The notes: generated from the letters alone by a model not told the origin. A stretch of DNA of 64,000 bases from Rhexocercosporidium sp. MPI-PUGE-AT-0058 (GCA_020746875.1 JAGTJL010000006.1:744001-808000), one strand, 5' to 3'; positions 32,396-43,740 are shown, counted from the first letter of the stretch. Numbers and translations are program-made.

Positions 32396-33124
32396 ATGAC
32401 AACACCTCTCGAGATCGCAGTATTGCTTAACGGCCTCGCCTCGCCAAACACATCAGGTAATAAAGCCTCATTTGAGACAGCTATTACATCTGCATCTTCT
32501 CTCATTTCTTTTGCTGAGCCGCCACAAATCAATTTCTATGATCCTATCGTCGCACAAGTCTATCCAGACCCTGTTAAATATGACTTGATCGTCTTGAGCG
32601 GAGGAACAGCTGATCCTATGGGCAATGATCCCTGGGTATTGAAGCTACAGGACTATCTACGAACCACAGTCCAAGAATTCCCGAAGCAGAAAATCGTCGG
32701 GATATGCTGGGGCCACCAAACGACATGCGTTTCCTTCGGAGGAAGTGTCGGGAGCATGGAAGGTGCGGCTGAAATTGGCGTCACGAGAATCGCCTTGACG
32801 GCTGAAGGGAAGAAGATGTTCCCATTTACGTCAGACGGACACGTACGATTGCATGAGTTCCATGCCAGAGAGATCAAGGCGCCTGCTGAAGGCTTCGTTG
32901 CGCTGGCGGAGGATAATCAATCGTTTCTGAATGAGTCGAATACAATTATGACGTTCCAAGGACATCCGGAGTTGAATGAGGACTTAGCGAAGGCTTTGCT
33001 TGCTCATTCGCCGGCTTATATGGGGGTAAATGGGGACAGCAAAGGAGCCTTGCTTGAAAGAGCTGGGGTGGACCATGATGGGGTGAGGATTTGGGCGCGG
33101 ATCTTGGAATGGATTCGAGAATAG
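32396..33124 (+). CDS. Class I glutamine amidotransferase (GMP-synthase-like) domain protein
   Basis: This single-exon gene of 242 residues is a stand-alone GATase1 domain. The nucleophile elbow is KIVGICWGHQTTC and the His-Glu pair is in MTFQGHPELNED, completing the Cys-His-Glu triad. KYDLIVLSGGTADP is the conserved strand preceding the active site. Such proteins hydrolyse glutamine or related gamma-glutamyl compounds; YJL055-like and GMP-synthase-like fungal members are poorly characterised. No synthetase domain is fused and no separate partner is seen. It shares a GATAAG-bearing promoter region with the ammonium transporter, suggesting a role in nitrogen metabolism, which is inference. Confidence 0.88.
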   Translation: MTTPLEIAVLLNGLASPNTSGNKASFETAITSASSLISFAEPPQINFYDPIVAQVYPDPVKYDLIVLSGGTADPMGNDPWVLKLQDYLRTTVQEFPKQKIVGICWGHQTTCVSFGGSVGSMEGAAEIGVTRIALTAEGKKMFPFTSDGHVRLHEFHAREIKAPAEGFVALAEDNQSFLNESNTIMTFQGHPELNEDLAKALLAHSPAYMGVNGDSKGALLERAGVDHDGVRIWARILEWIRE

Positions 33125-34199
33125 GTATTTATTTTGGTGTGGTTTGGTAGCGTGGAGAAGAATATAACAAATGAGAGTGATAATTAGTTCATTTTTGTCG
33201 ATAATACTTGGAACTTGATCGCTGATGATTCTCCTTGGGGCCATAGTTACAGACCCAGCCTTGGGTGGTTACGAGAAGTGGCCATTTGCCGAACTCTTAC
33301 TGCTAGGTGCACTCTCTGGAAGACTGGAAGTAGCTTGAGGCTGAACCGTGTTGAGGGTGTTGTGACCCGATAGGATTCTGGGAGGATGAAGTCGGTTCCA
33401 CCTTTCCTCCAAGAAGGTTGGGGGGAGCCGCATACCTCAACAATAATCATTGCTCGTCCTCGAGGCTGCTGCAAAAGTGCCGCAGTCTCTTGGCCTCTTG
33501 TCTTTGAGACGCTGTCCGAAAGGTAATTTCACTACAGTAGCCGCTACGCTGACCGTCTGCAACAGGGACCAATTATTTCACTAGCTAGACATTGTCTGAT
33601 TTAAGGATTTCGTATGACTCGAGGGCCCAACAAAACTGGACACCGTTTAAGTATATTTTTGCTACTGTAGTGAGATGCGACATACGGATGCGGACATTTC
33701 GATCCCGCGAAGAACGCACTAGTATTTTTGATCCAAGAAGGCATTTACTCACGAAATCTTACAAGCAGAGATATCTAGAAGTTCTGTATCTGGGCAACTT
33801 GGCTCACTAAGTGAATAATGTGCGGTCTACTCTATGCAATTTAATTCCGCTCGAGGCTGAGTGAGGAGTCTGTATTCATTTGGCTGGAGTAGAAGAGGCT
33901 CGAAATGTGCGTTCTCTAGTGGATTATAGGCGATAAATTCTATATGTCAATGTCGAAGGTTACAACTTCTTCTAACAGAAAGATGTGAATTCCAGATGTG
34001 GTATGTTGACTTACATCAGTGACAAGTGAACCACGCAAGGTGGGGGAGGGGAAAGGCTAGGTTTACCTGGGCAAGCGAGGCTGCCAAGAAAGTGTTCCAA
34101 ACTCCCCTTAATCCACACCTGCTTAGCCTCGTTTGCACCAAAATAAGTTCCATAGAACAACACTTCCACGATTTCAAGACTCAAAATCACTTACGAGAC
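33125..34199. other. Intergenic region, no gene seen
   Basis: About 1.1 kb without a supported gene. Short open frames at 33592-33810 and 34026-34265 show no motif, apart from the end of the latter, which belongs to the BTB relic. Confidence 0.35.
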
Positions 34200-35450
34200 C
34201 AGACGATACGAGTGGTATCGGCCGAGAAACATACCTTCGATCCCGACGGTGATCTGCTTCTGTAGCTGTCCCAACCTGCAAAGAAGAAGGCCAAAATACA
34301 AGCAAGGGAGGCTCCATTTGATGGCGATGGTCTTGAGTTGGTGGAATCAATGTCGGAACAATTTGTGAATAACAAAGAAGCACCCGAGGAGGTTGAAACG
34401 GATTACACCAACATGGCACATAATGGAGGGAGTAAGCAAAGAACAGGAGAGGTTTCTCCTGATACCACAGCATGTAGACCCAGGGACCACGACAAAGATA
34501 GCCTGCTAGATGTCGAGATCAACATGCTCGTCAGTTCGAAACACATGAAGCCAGTCAGCTCAGTGTTTAAGGCAATGCTGCAACATAACCGATTCAGAGG
34601 GCTGTATCCTTGGTTCTGACAGCAGTGTGGAGGTTCCACTACCAGACGATGATCCTCGGGCAATGACCATTTTGCTAAATATCGTGCATGGCCGTAATAG
34701 AAGAGTCCCTGGGAAGGACAGCTTGAGGATGTTAACTTCTATTGCTGTTCTGGCTGAAAAATACCAGATGATGGAGGCGCTCGAGCCGTTCCATGATTCT
34801 TGGATCGACAAGCTGAGGCCGAAATTACCAACGGAATACACCAGAAAACGAGAAGCTCATTTCCAAGTGGGTAGGAATCGCTTGGACATTTGGCAAAGTC
34901 GAGGAGTTCAATTCTATGACTCACTTGATGGAGCGTGGAGGATATTCAGACCTGGATGCCGGAGTTGTGGGGATGCTCTCAGTTCCGGCCACCATTATCA
35001 TTGAATATGACACTAAAATTACTAACGAAGTGTCCGCTAATAGATCTAGATACAATTATGAAGCGAAGGGAAAAAGCTCTCTCCGAATGCTACTGTCCAG
35101 TAGAAGAAACCATTCAGCAATACCAGCGCGCTGAAACCCTATATTCTCGACATAACAATGAGCAATTAAGAACATCATGCGACTCGATGCTCCTGGGCTC
35201 CCCGTTGAAAAGCACATTTGTCCAAGGATTATACCCGGCACCGGATGCTCCGTATGGAAGGGCGTCATTCAACGACCTTGTCGTAATCTTGAACGCCTTG
35301 TCTGTACAGTCATTGTGTGACATCGTCTGCCCTTTCGGAAATGGTGGTGAGAAAAATCGAGCGCATGGACTGAAGGCTATGATAGTGGAAAAGATCTCCG
35401 GCATCTATGAGCGCTTGTCGGGTCTCGACTTGAAGGATTTCAAGAAATGA
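34200..35450 (+). pseudogene. Decayed BTB/POZ-domain gene, relative of 48638-49913
   Basis: The order of conserved blocks matches the intact BTB gene at 48638-49913: HTFDPDGDLLL, then VSSKHMKPVSSVFKAML, GCILGSDSSVEVPLPDDDP, RAMTILLNIVHGRNRRVPG, AEKYQMMEALEPFHDSW, and a C-terminal domain with LSECYCPVEETIQQYQ and GLDLKDF. A TAG at 34263-34265 interrupts the first block. The frame shifts near 34600 between HNRFRG and GCILGSD. It shifts again near 34865, where the frame must change to read WVGIAWTFGKVEEF. An intron before LDTIMKRREK is plausible. Lesions of both kinds make this a pseudogene. BTB proteins mediate dimerisation and Cul3 adaptor functions. Confidence 0.7.
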
Positions 35451-35775
35451 AAGAATTCCCCAAATCGGTAATTGGCTGTTCTGCCGCCAGTCACATACTC
35501 TCCGAGAACCCAGAGACCGACGTGAGTTTTGTCACATTAATTAGAGACATTCGTCCAAGCACGAGCACCTTTGACATTATTCGCGTGAAGTGACAGATCT
35601 CGCTTGACTCATTCGGTGTCCGATTTAGGCCACCGTTTGCACAACAGGCTGCCATCTCAAACGTGAATATATTCAATGCCTTGCAGCCTTTGAATTCCTT
35701 GGTCTGGGACTTTATCACTCGCTTCCTTCCTCTACACATTGCCTTTCTATAGCTCATCTCTCAGATTACTCCACG
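35451..35775. other. Short intergenic region, NUDIX promoter
   Basis: These 325 bases carry a C/T-rich leader before 35776 and no gene that I can support. Confidence 0.35.
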
Positions 35776-36429
35776 ATGCCACAAGGTCTCCCACTCAACT
35801 TCACACCGCCAGACGTCCCTGCAACACTTACGCACCACAACATCACCTTACAAGAATGGTACGCAACCCATCCCCGCCTCACAAATCTCTGCGTCGGCGG
35901 CCTCATATTTCGTCTCAATACCCTCACGCAGAGGCCACAAATCTTACTCATCAAACGCGCAGCTACCGATTTCTTCCCGAACGTCTGGGAGATCCCGGGC
36001 GGTAGTGTTGAGGGTACAGACTCGACAGTCCTTGACGCAGCAATTCGGGAAATCTGGGAGGAGACAGGCTTACTTATAAAGGAGTTCAAAAGTCAGGTAT
36101 GGGATGCAAGAGTTGGCGAGAAGGTTATGGGAAAGGATGGCAACGAGGTGGTGGTTGGAGAGAAGCCAGGAGCGGGAGAGGTTGAGTTCTTGGGTGGGAG
36201 GGGTGAGACGTGGTGTAAGCTCCATTTTGTGGTTGATGTTGGGGAGGTGAAAGAAGGACAAGTGGTATTGGATCCTCAGGAGCATCAGGATTGGGGGTGG
36301 TTTGAGAAAGAGCAGATTGTAGGGGTCGAGGGCAAGGGGTTGATGGACTTTATCAGCGAGCAGGCGGTAAGTATTGTTGAGAGAGGGTTCGAGGATTTTG
36401 AGAAGCAGGTATGCTCGACGGAAGTTTGA
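35776..36429 (+). CDS. NUDIX hydrolase
   Basis: Single exon, 217 residues. The fold begins TNLCVGGLIFRLN; the NUDIX box region is WEIPGGSVEGTDS, then AAIREIWEETGL at about residues 72-98, with the metal-binding REIWEETGL helix intact. The conserved Glu that should stand eight residues before the Arg is Ser in this alignment, while a Glu occurs four residues earlier; loop length differs in fungal members, so activity is not excluded. A Gly/Glu-rich insert (about 115-140) follows, then WCKLHFVVDV. NUDIX enzymes cleave nucleoside-diphosphate-linked compounds; the substrate is unknown. Confidence 0.88.
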   Translation: MPQGLPLNFTPPDVPATLTHHNITLQEWYATHPRLTNLCVGGLIFRLNTLTQRPQILLIKRAATDFFPNVWEIPGGSVEGTDSTVLDAAIREIWEETGLLIKEFKSQVWDARVGEKVMGKDGNEVVVGEKPGAGEVEFLGGRGETWCKLHFVVDVGEVKEGQVVLDPQEHQDWGWFEKEQIVGVEGKGLMDFISEQAVSIVERGFEDFEKQVCSTEV

Positions 36430-36967
36430 GAATCGTGCGTGTGGAAGTGCTTCTTTTCGAGCATTCTTACCTTACACGTTAGTATGGACTTCGTTGGTTT
36501 TAAAAGATGGCTAGAAATCCCGATTCAAACGCTCGAGTGGCATAGGAACCGCAAGTGCTGCCAGTTGAGATTCATTCGCCTGCGCTATCGAGCAGCCACA
36601 GTGATACCGTCATACGTATTCGGGTGGTCTAGCTAGAACAAAAGTTGCTCTCATCATCACGTGATCTTTATCCTTAATCCTAAGAAGTGCTTTCGGATCC
36701 GTACTTAACACGGGAAGTATTCTACCGTACTTAGAAATTCACAGAGTAAGTTTATGATTTCTAGCGATGTTCCTCAAACTTTCATATCTTCTGGGACATA
36801 TCACCTGGATGTTTCTCACATGACTTGGCGTCTCATTTACGAAAGGGTCTTGACGCGGTTGACGAGCGCGAACTTTTATTTCAACCCCAATTTCAGCCGC
36901 CCTACTTCCACTTGAACCTGTTTTCACAAGAAATTAAATTCAATAATTTCAGGCGCGCACATCAAAC
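36430..36967. other. Intergenic region, no gene seen
   Basis: 538 bases downstream of the NUDIX gene, with no supported gene or repeat. Confidence 0.35.
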
Positions 36968-38012
36968 ATGAGCCTCTCTCTCGTATCTTGTTGTCCAACA
37001 TCCAGCTCGACAAACACCTACGCTGCCAAGGCTGCAAAGTCATGTTCTTCTGCGGCCACGAACATCAGGATTTCAGATCGAGCAGCCCACGAAGGAGCCT
37101 GCAACGCTGTCAAGAAAGCAGAAACTAAATGCACCGAGGAAGAGAGAAAAGTGCGGAACGTGCCCGGAGATTGGAAGTTTCAGGCCAATCCTACCAAGAA
37201 TTCAGTCAGCCACTTTTGGGGCATCCTCGAAACTCGCGACTACATGAGAGCTCGATACGGAGTTATAGATGCTCTTCTAAAATTAAGACATCAGGAGCCG
37301 TGAAGGCTACTTTGGGTCGCATTCTGGACATGCTTCGTCTTTTCCGCGGCGACAATATAGGATATGGGTGTTCGCAATCTTGGACCTGCAATGTGCCTGC
37401 GCCTCGGCCAAGATCAGGGAGTTTATGGTTTCGTCAAATGTAGGCTTCCAATCTTCATACCCTTTGTTTGAGGAGTTTGATAGTCGACCAAAAGCTGAAC
37501 TGTTTGTAGAGTAGCAGACAACCGGTCAAGAGTCGAATTACGACTGGGGAAATACTGATCTACCATACCTGGAAGTGTATATCTTTGCTATCAAATGCGC
37601 CGACCTCAGATACAACACTGCAATCACTCTTCTCGAAATCAGACTTCTTCTTGACTTGAATGTACTTCAGAACTCGGCGCTCATCGGCAAGGAAGTCCCT
37701 CAAGATCTACTCGACGTGATTCGAGAACAGCTTATCAGTACTATCGTTGCGAACAACAAGGAGATCATGGACATCGAAGATCAAAGCCGCCTCATCAAGA
37801 AGCGGGAGGAATAGGTGAAGCAGATGCACGTTTCAGTTGGCAAAGGAAACGAGTACTTTTGGCATGCTCTCCTCAACCCCAGGCGATATTTGACAGCTCC
37901 TCTATCAGCGTATAGCCACGACAGTATGCCACATATACAGTTCTCGCTTCGGCATTCGTATGACTTGTGGGCGGAGACACCCTCCATCCAGATCCAGCAC
38001 CTTGATAAGTGA
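36968..38012 (+). pseudogene. Decayed MYND-type zinc-finger protein
   Basis: In one frame, about 37013-37066 reads LDKHLRCQGCKVMFFCGHEHQ, the second half of a MYND finger. The finger finishes one frame over with DRAAHEGACNAVKKAE. That frame continues as TKCTEEERKVRNVPGDWKF, HFWGILETRDYMRARYGV and DMLRLFRGDN. Another change near 37375 leads to LGPAMCLRLGQDQG and then ESNYDWGNTDLPYLEV. A long C-terminal frame (about 37575-38012) reads AITLLEIRLLLDLNVLQNS. It is interrupted by a single TAG at 37812-37814 and resumes VKQMHVSVGKGNEYFW. These pieces follow the order usual for fungal MYND proteins that carry this C-terminal region. Multiple frame changes plus a nonsense codon mean it is not functional as sequenced. 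Confidence 0.65.
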
Positions 38013-38033
38013 AATGGAATTTAACCCCCGAAG

Positions 38034-38120
38034 TCTTGATGTGTCTTGATGTGTCTTGATGTGTCTTGATGTGTCTTGATGTGTCTTGATGTGTCTTGAT
38101 GTGTCTTGATGTGCCTTGAT
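38034..38120. repeat. 10-bp tandem repeat, about 8.7 copies
   Basis: The unit GTGTCTTGAT is repeated seven times without change at 38041-38110, preceded by a partial copy and followed by one variant copy (GTGCCTTGAT). The period of 10 bp is close to one helical turn, and the array starts 21 bases after the stop of the MYND relic. Confidence 0.95.
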
Positions 38121-39795
38121 GGATGTAATTCAAGTAAATATCAAGCTCAAAGCGTCCAGAATCACAATATCCAGCCGGGTGAGGCTTAATTATCATACTA
38201 GTGCGGTTAGGAAAACTCAAGAAACCCCGCTGGGGAGCTTATGGAGCCAGGCGGAGTTAGGCAGGTCTCTTTTCACCTCCATGACTCAACATCGATGACT
38301 ATCAGCGATGCAGTACCTCACCCGACAGTATGCATTTGAGCTTGTCAAGGTACTGGTCACGTATGTCTTCCGAATCAGATATTGCGTCAGCTGAAAATGT
38401 GTCGTTGGGCATGTTTTGCTAGTCAGATGCCTGTTCGTAGACACACGATATCTACTCGGTCAGAAAATTTATCGAGCTATGTACCAATCAAAGTCATGAA
38501 CTCAAGAAGGACGCGTACTGTGGTTGGTAGTAAAGACCCAACTGGAGTCCTCAGCTTCCGCCATTTAGATTGTAAACTGTGTGAGAGGAGCGATGAACAA
38601 GACTCTACCCTGACCCGCAGACATTTCACATTGCCTAGCTTAATTTTCAAGTGTGCGTGCTCCCGAGAGCCTTTTGCACAATGGATAAAGTCTGCAAAAC
38701 CAAATATTGTAGGAATTAGAATCGCGGATTTGCTAACTGACGAACTACTGGTGCCTTTCTCAGACTGTTGAAATTGAGCTTTCTGTAATTTCTACATGCC
38801 AAGCACCACTCTATGATTCTTTTTTACTTTGGTTAGTAGTTGAAACGTTGTGACTGAGGAAGGTGGTGTTGTGACATAATTGAGGGGTAGTATACCGTAA
38901 TCAGGAGGGGTAGCTGCCGAGCTCAAGCTCCAGCAAGCACAGCTGAAGTCTGAAGCAGCCACAAGCCACCTTTCAAGCCGCTCTAAGATCCAAACCTTGG
39001 AAAACGGCTCGGAGGAGCCATCCAGCTGGGATCAAGCCGGCAGCCGGATGTGAGTATTGACCACTTGCATGGCAAGTACCGAGACTCTCAACACAGCTCC
39101 TCGTACATGTGTCCAACCCCTTTGCTGGATGGAGAGGAAATGGGTAACTGCATGGACGACTCCTCGACGTGATCCTTAGAGCACTGGTTGAGATTTGTCC
39201 AGGCTGAGTGGATAACTTTCGTGATCAGAAATATGATTGGCCTGCCTATTACATCTCTCATCTCATCCAACCAATTCAGACATGTATGAGGTAACAAGCG
39301 ATACAAGCGAGGCGAAACACTAGACAAGAAAAGATCAGCAAAGCTAAGAAAGTTGAACAAATGGAACATGCGGAACACTCACTAAGAACACCCCGTGTAA
39401 ACAAGCCCTTAGTAGTCTAAGTAATTCACATGAAATATATGTATAGTTGAGTGAGATAGTCTAGCAAACGAGTCACCTTAGAACATGAGAACATCGCCAA
39501 GTCTCATTTGACGCTAATTACATCACAAAATCCAATGCCGCTGTAAGCCACACTCGCTAGGGCTGAGCAAAGCCCCTTTGTTTGGCGCACCTCGCTTGAC
39601 CCTATCGCTGGACCCAGGACTCCTCCCCCCAGCAAGCAAAGAGTCACTAATGGCTTAATTCCGAAGGTCTGCATCTATAGGACTCAGCCTTACTCCTCTG
39701 CCTTGTTCTGCGTGTGTCGTTGTAACCCAGAATAAAAGTCTGCTATTCCTTCTTCTCTGCATGCGGTCGCAGATCTGGCCGTAGAGAATCTTTTT
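38121..39795. other. Gene-poor stretch, promoter of the Zn2Cys6 gene
   Basis: No gene is supported in ~1.7 kb. A 129-codon plus-strand open frame (38382-38771) and a 96-codon minus-strand frame (39088-39378) have no motif. Confidence 0.35.
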
Positions 39796-41912
39796 ATGTC
39801 CGATAATATGCAGAACCAACGAACACGCGAGTATAAGGGATCCAGATTCTCGGAGGGACGGTTGAAATTGAGTACTTCATGTGGGGAATGCCATAAGAGA
39901 AAACAGAAGGTATGGTCCTTCTTTCAACTTTGATTACCCCATTCGAAACGTTGTCTCCGTTCATGCGAAACCTGGGGATTTCCCGCTGCATATATAATCA
40001 TACGAGAGCTGATGCGTGGAAAGTGCGATCAAAACCAACCTTGCAGACATTGTTCTCGACGATTCCCACAGCCGCCATGTGTTTACCGGAACTACAGGTA
40101 AGTACATTCCCGAATTAATCGCTTTAGCGTCACTACTAAGTCGCCTCTAGAGAGCCCTCAACAAGGTCGAAAGAGCGCTCAAACGAACCGGAAGCAGCGC
40201 AAAATGACCCACAAAAGGACAGTATCAAGACTGAAGCTTCCGCGTCTGTGTCTCTGGTCATGGCTCGTCGGATGGAGGATTTAGTTCCAGACTGGCTACG
40301 AGATGAACAAGAACTTTCCGAATGTAATCTGTCCATGGAGACGCTTGATCAGTTCGACTCAAATTCCTACCAGAATCTCTTGAGCTCTATGGTCTCGCAA
40401 ATTTCTTCCAGTGTCTTGGCAGGATCGGCGAATTCAAATGCGGCGTTACTTGGCTCTACCAATGAAACCCGGACACACCTCCCAACGATTTCTTATGAGC
40501 AGTTATCTTCATATTGGAATTCAGTCACCGGTGTTTTGGACCGTCAACGCTCCCCTCGCCATGACTCCATACCTCCACCAGGCAATTTCAGCATAAGCTC
40601 TGTTGATCCATTACATTTCTTAGGCATAACTCCAACGGTCCAGAGTTCAGAACTGTTACAGGCATGTAAGTTGTCGTGTGAGACCTGAACAATGGCAAAA
40701 TACTTACTGTATGGCATGACAGTTCTTAAATTGATCACAAAATATGTTGTATCAATCGATGGACAGGCCGCACCAAACTACTATAACGATTATTGGGTTC
40801 CCTGGTCCGTCAAATCTCCTTTGCTAGCCTACCTGGGCATATTCACGGCTGCGTGCTATCAAGCCGAAGCCTTAAAGATATCCCCGAGTCAGTCTGCAGT
40901 TGTGCTCAAATACAAATGTAAAGTCATAGGCCTACTGAATGGTATGCTCTGTAAGAAGGAAACCTCCACTTCGATCGAGGCAATCGTCGGCGTGGTGTAT
41001 CTTGCCGTCAATGAGTGGTACTGGAGCAATTATGAAAATGTACAGGCACATATGAAGGGGCTGAAAGAGATGGTCAGGCTTCGTGGTGGGTTGGACAAGC
41101 TGGGTATGGACGACTTTCCCAAGAAGATGATTCTTCTGTAAGTTCATGAACCACTTCTGTATGACTCTCACTTATCTTTGTGCAGCATGGACTATCACAT
41201 ATCCTGTTCGTATAATTGCGACCCGACATTTCCGCACGATGTCGTTGTATCACGGAATCATTCTGCCCACATGAGCACACCTTTTGTACCTTCACCCACA
41301 GGTCTCACAAGTCACGTCGTTGACATGCAAATTAGCTCCGAAGTAACTCTGATCTTGAATGATATGCGCTTTCTAATGGCTGCCATCCTCAATCAAGTCG
41401 ATCGCGAGCCTTCTGGAAAGGAGAGAGCTAAGCTAGAAGCAACATCAATTTGGACCCAGAGTCGGATATCCTCTCTCCCTGATAGTTCAGACGTCAACAG
41501 CGATCTGTCACGCGACTACATCTATCAAAGCCTTCGACTCGCCGCGCTGATATACTGCAAAGCCATAGTTTCCCGCATATCTCTCGCAAAGTCATGCACA
41601 CTCACCGATCTGAATCATCTCTGGGCCAATATGTGGCAAGTCAAACTCTCACGGTGGAAACAAATCCCCGGAATTTTCCTGTTCATAATCTTGGCGGCAA
41701 TCCCTGCAGCACAGGATACCGCACATGGAAGATTTTTGAAAAGCATGCTGAAGACGACGAGTTCATACATCTCGTTGGATCATTGGGACGTCGTAGATGG
41801 ATCCTTGATGGGGTTCGTGAAGTTGCAGAGATGGTTGAGGAATGGTGTGGTGGAACCTGTGAAAGTTGGAAAGCAGCCTCCGTTGGAGTTTTTGCATATT
41901 TATGGAGAGTAG
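39796..41912 (+). CDS. Zn(II)2Cys6 transcription factor with fungal-specific TF domain
   Basis: Five exons (39796-39909, 40024-40097, 40151-40665, 40723-41137, 41186-41912) give 614 residues. The zinc cluster uses Cys29, Cys32, Cys39, Cys45, Cys48 and Cys57, split by an intron exactly after HKRKQK. A Ser/Glu-rich linker follows, then the fungal-specific TF region: SYEQLSSYWNSVTGVLD, PWSVKSPLLAYLGIFTAACYQ, and HMKGLKEMVRLRGGLDKLG. This resembles Fungal_trans_2 regulators. The C-terminal exon is helical and ends LEFLHIYGE. It should be a nuclear DNA-binding regulator; no obvious target cluster lies beside it. Its finger layout and both of its first intron positions match the small protein at 12669-13422. 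Confidence 0.88.
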
Positions 41913-42506
41913 ATGGCGACGACGAGAGCGATATGTACGTTGAAAGTATCACAACAAATACTGAGTAAAGGAAATTCTTCACGAATTTAGTGAGAGAGCG
42001 CTTCCATGTTGAGTTCCGAAATTAAGTGGGATAGTAAACATTCCCACTTTTGTCCTCGCTTAACTTGACAAGGGTATGTTGGGACCCTAGCGTGGAGATC
42101 TTGAAACCAGAGCATAACCATAGGCGTATCGCTGATTGCTAGTCACTTGTCGAGTGTAATTTTGATGAAGTCTTGATGCATATCGAGAAATTATAGCTGA
42201 TATCAACCCCGCCAACCCACCTTCTTTCTGACTTCCCTCAAATGATCTATACTAGGTCGGGCGTGAAGTCTCATCGAGATCACCGTTTGCAATCGCTTCA
42301 GCTTTAGCGCATATACAAAGAACCTTTTTTTATGAAATACTCAGCTGAAGTGAGATCTATTTCTGCCCAATGAATGTGCTAAAATGATGAAAGAAACCCT
42401 TTCATATTATCCTTCCAATCCCGTCCCCAATCTTCGGCCTCGGCAATCCTACTCTTCAGTCTCTTTGCTTGAATCAGGGCAACTTACCTACGCTTAGTCT
42501 AGTAAC
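41913..42506. other. Intergenic region, no gene seen
   Basis: 594 bases between the convergent ends of the Zn2Cys6 gene and the lectin relic; no gene or repeat recognised. Confidence 0.35.
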
Positions 42507-43663
42507 TTATGCATAGAAATAAAAATCAACAAGGGCAGTGTTGCTTGTTGCCTTGCACCAACCCTCCATCGTGCCATCCCTTCGAGATACCACTTCCAAA
42601 GATCCATTAGGCATGCACCCATCATTTGCACCCGGGAGAGCTTCACTCTTCCAAGTGTTGGCAGACTCTGTCCAATACGCGTGCTTAATCTTAGAATTAG
42701 TGCCAAAGAAGAACACCTCTTGATGATTGGAGTTCATCGACACAGATCCCAGTCCTCCTAGAGTTTCTGGGAGATTGGAGATCGGCTCCGAAGGTTCATT
42801 CCATGTCCCGGGGTTCTCGCTTTTCCAATAGATCCGACGGACTCGCTTATAGTTTCCGACGTAGAAAAAGTTGATGCGAAGCTCCAAGCGTGTGACAGCA
42901 GTTAGTCGAGAAGATGGGCTGGCAGATCCCGGCCCAAGAAGCTGCTTGCCCTGCCAGCCTGCTGTTGAGAGCCAAGCTACCCAGATAGAAACATCTGGCC
43001 TAGTCCAGAACACAGACATCTGGGAAAATCTGTCGAAGCGATGCTCGCAAGACTGATCGGGTTGACAGGTTCCACAAGAATTGATCGATAACCCATTTCT
43101 GGCCGTCCTCGTTGGAGAAGGAGTGAAGCGGATTTCCATCCTTTCCGACGTAGAAGATCTCCATGGATCTTGGGTCGCGGGATGCGGCTGAGATTCTGAT
43201 CAACAAGTTAGTAGGTTTCCCTCTACTGATTTCTCTATCTCTGAGTGAAGCATTCTCGGGGAGAAAGTCGATGTACCTGGTGCCCACGGCAGCCGAATTT
43301 GCTTTTTTCTCTGTCGAGCCAGACCAATTACTGCCACTGAAGTAGTAACTGTAGATTTGGTTCCCCCATCCGAAGTAGGACTCCATTCACTCTGGCGAAC
43401 GAACAACTGAAGCAACCCCTCCGTTCGTTTGGTAGTTGGCGCCGTTGCGAAAATTGGGTCTAGTCGTTAATCCCTTCTTGCCAGACTTGGTTTGATGGCC
43501 CCGTGTATGATTTGCCAGTAAACTAATTTGCAAAGGTCACGTACAGAGCTTTACCCCCTCGGGCTGATGCAGCAAAGTCGCGGCCCAGAACGACCGAGTT
43601 CTGGATTCCTTGCACACCGACGGTCCAACCTGAAGCACGCTTTCTAAATATGGAATCTTTCAT
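42507..43663 (-). pseudogene. Decayed fucose-specific lectin-like gene (AAL-type beta-propeller)
   Basis: On the minus strand, conserved lectin-like blocks are spread over three frames. From 43663 the first frame reads SGWTVGVQGIQNSVVLG and reaches a TAG at about 43525. Then come GPSNQVWQEGIND and, from 43386, YFGWGNQIYSYYFSGSNWSG and RSMEIFYVGKDGNPLHSF. Near 43080 the frame changes twice within ~70 bases, to ILVEPVNPISLASIAS and then to SQMSVFWTRPDVSIWVAW. The last part repeats propeller-blade motifs (INFFYVGNYKRVRRIYW, EVFFFGTNSKIKHAYW). AAL-type lectins bind L-fucose through six such blades. The nonsense codon and frame changes indicate a pseudogene. Confidence 0.6.
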
Positions 43664-43740
43664 CGAATAAGCATATGGAATACTGACATGACAGCGACGG
43701 GAAATCGTACCTTCTTGTCCAACATGAGCGCAGCGTAGGA

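Noticed and set aside
38382..38771. 129-codon open frame as a gene
   Set aside because: No motif, no promoter signal and no plausible exons before or after it.
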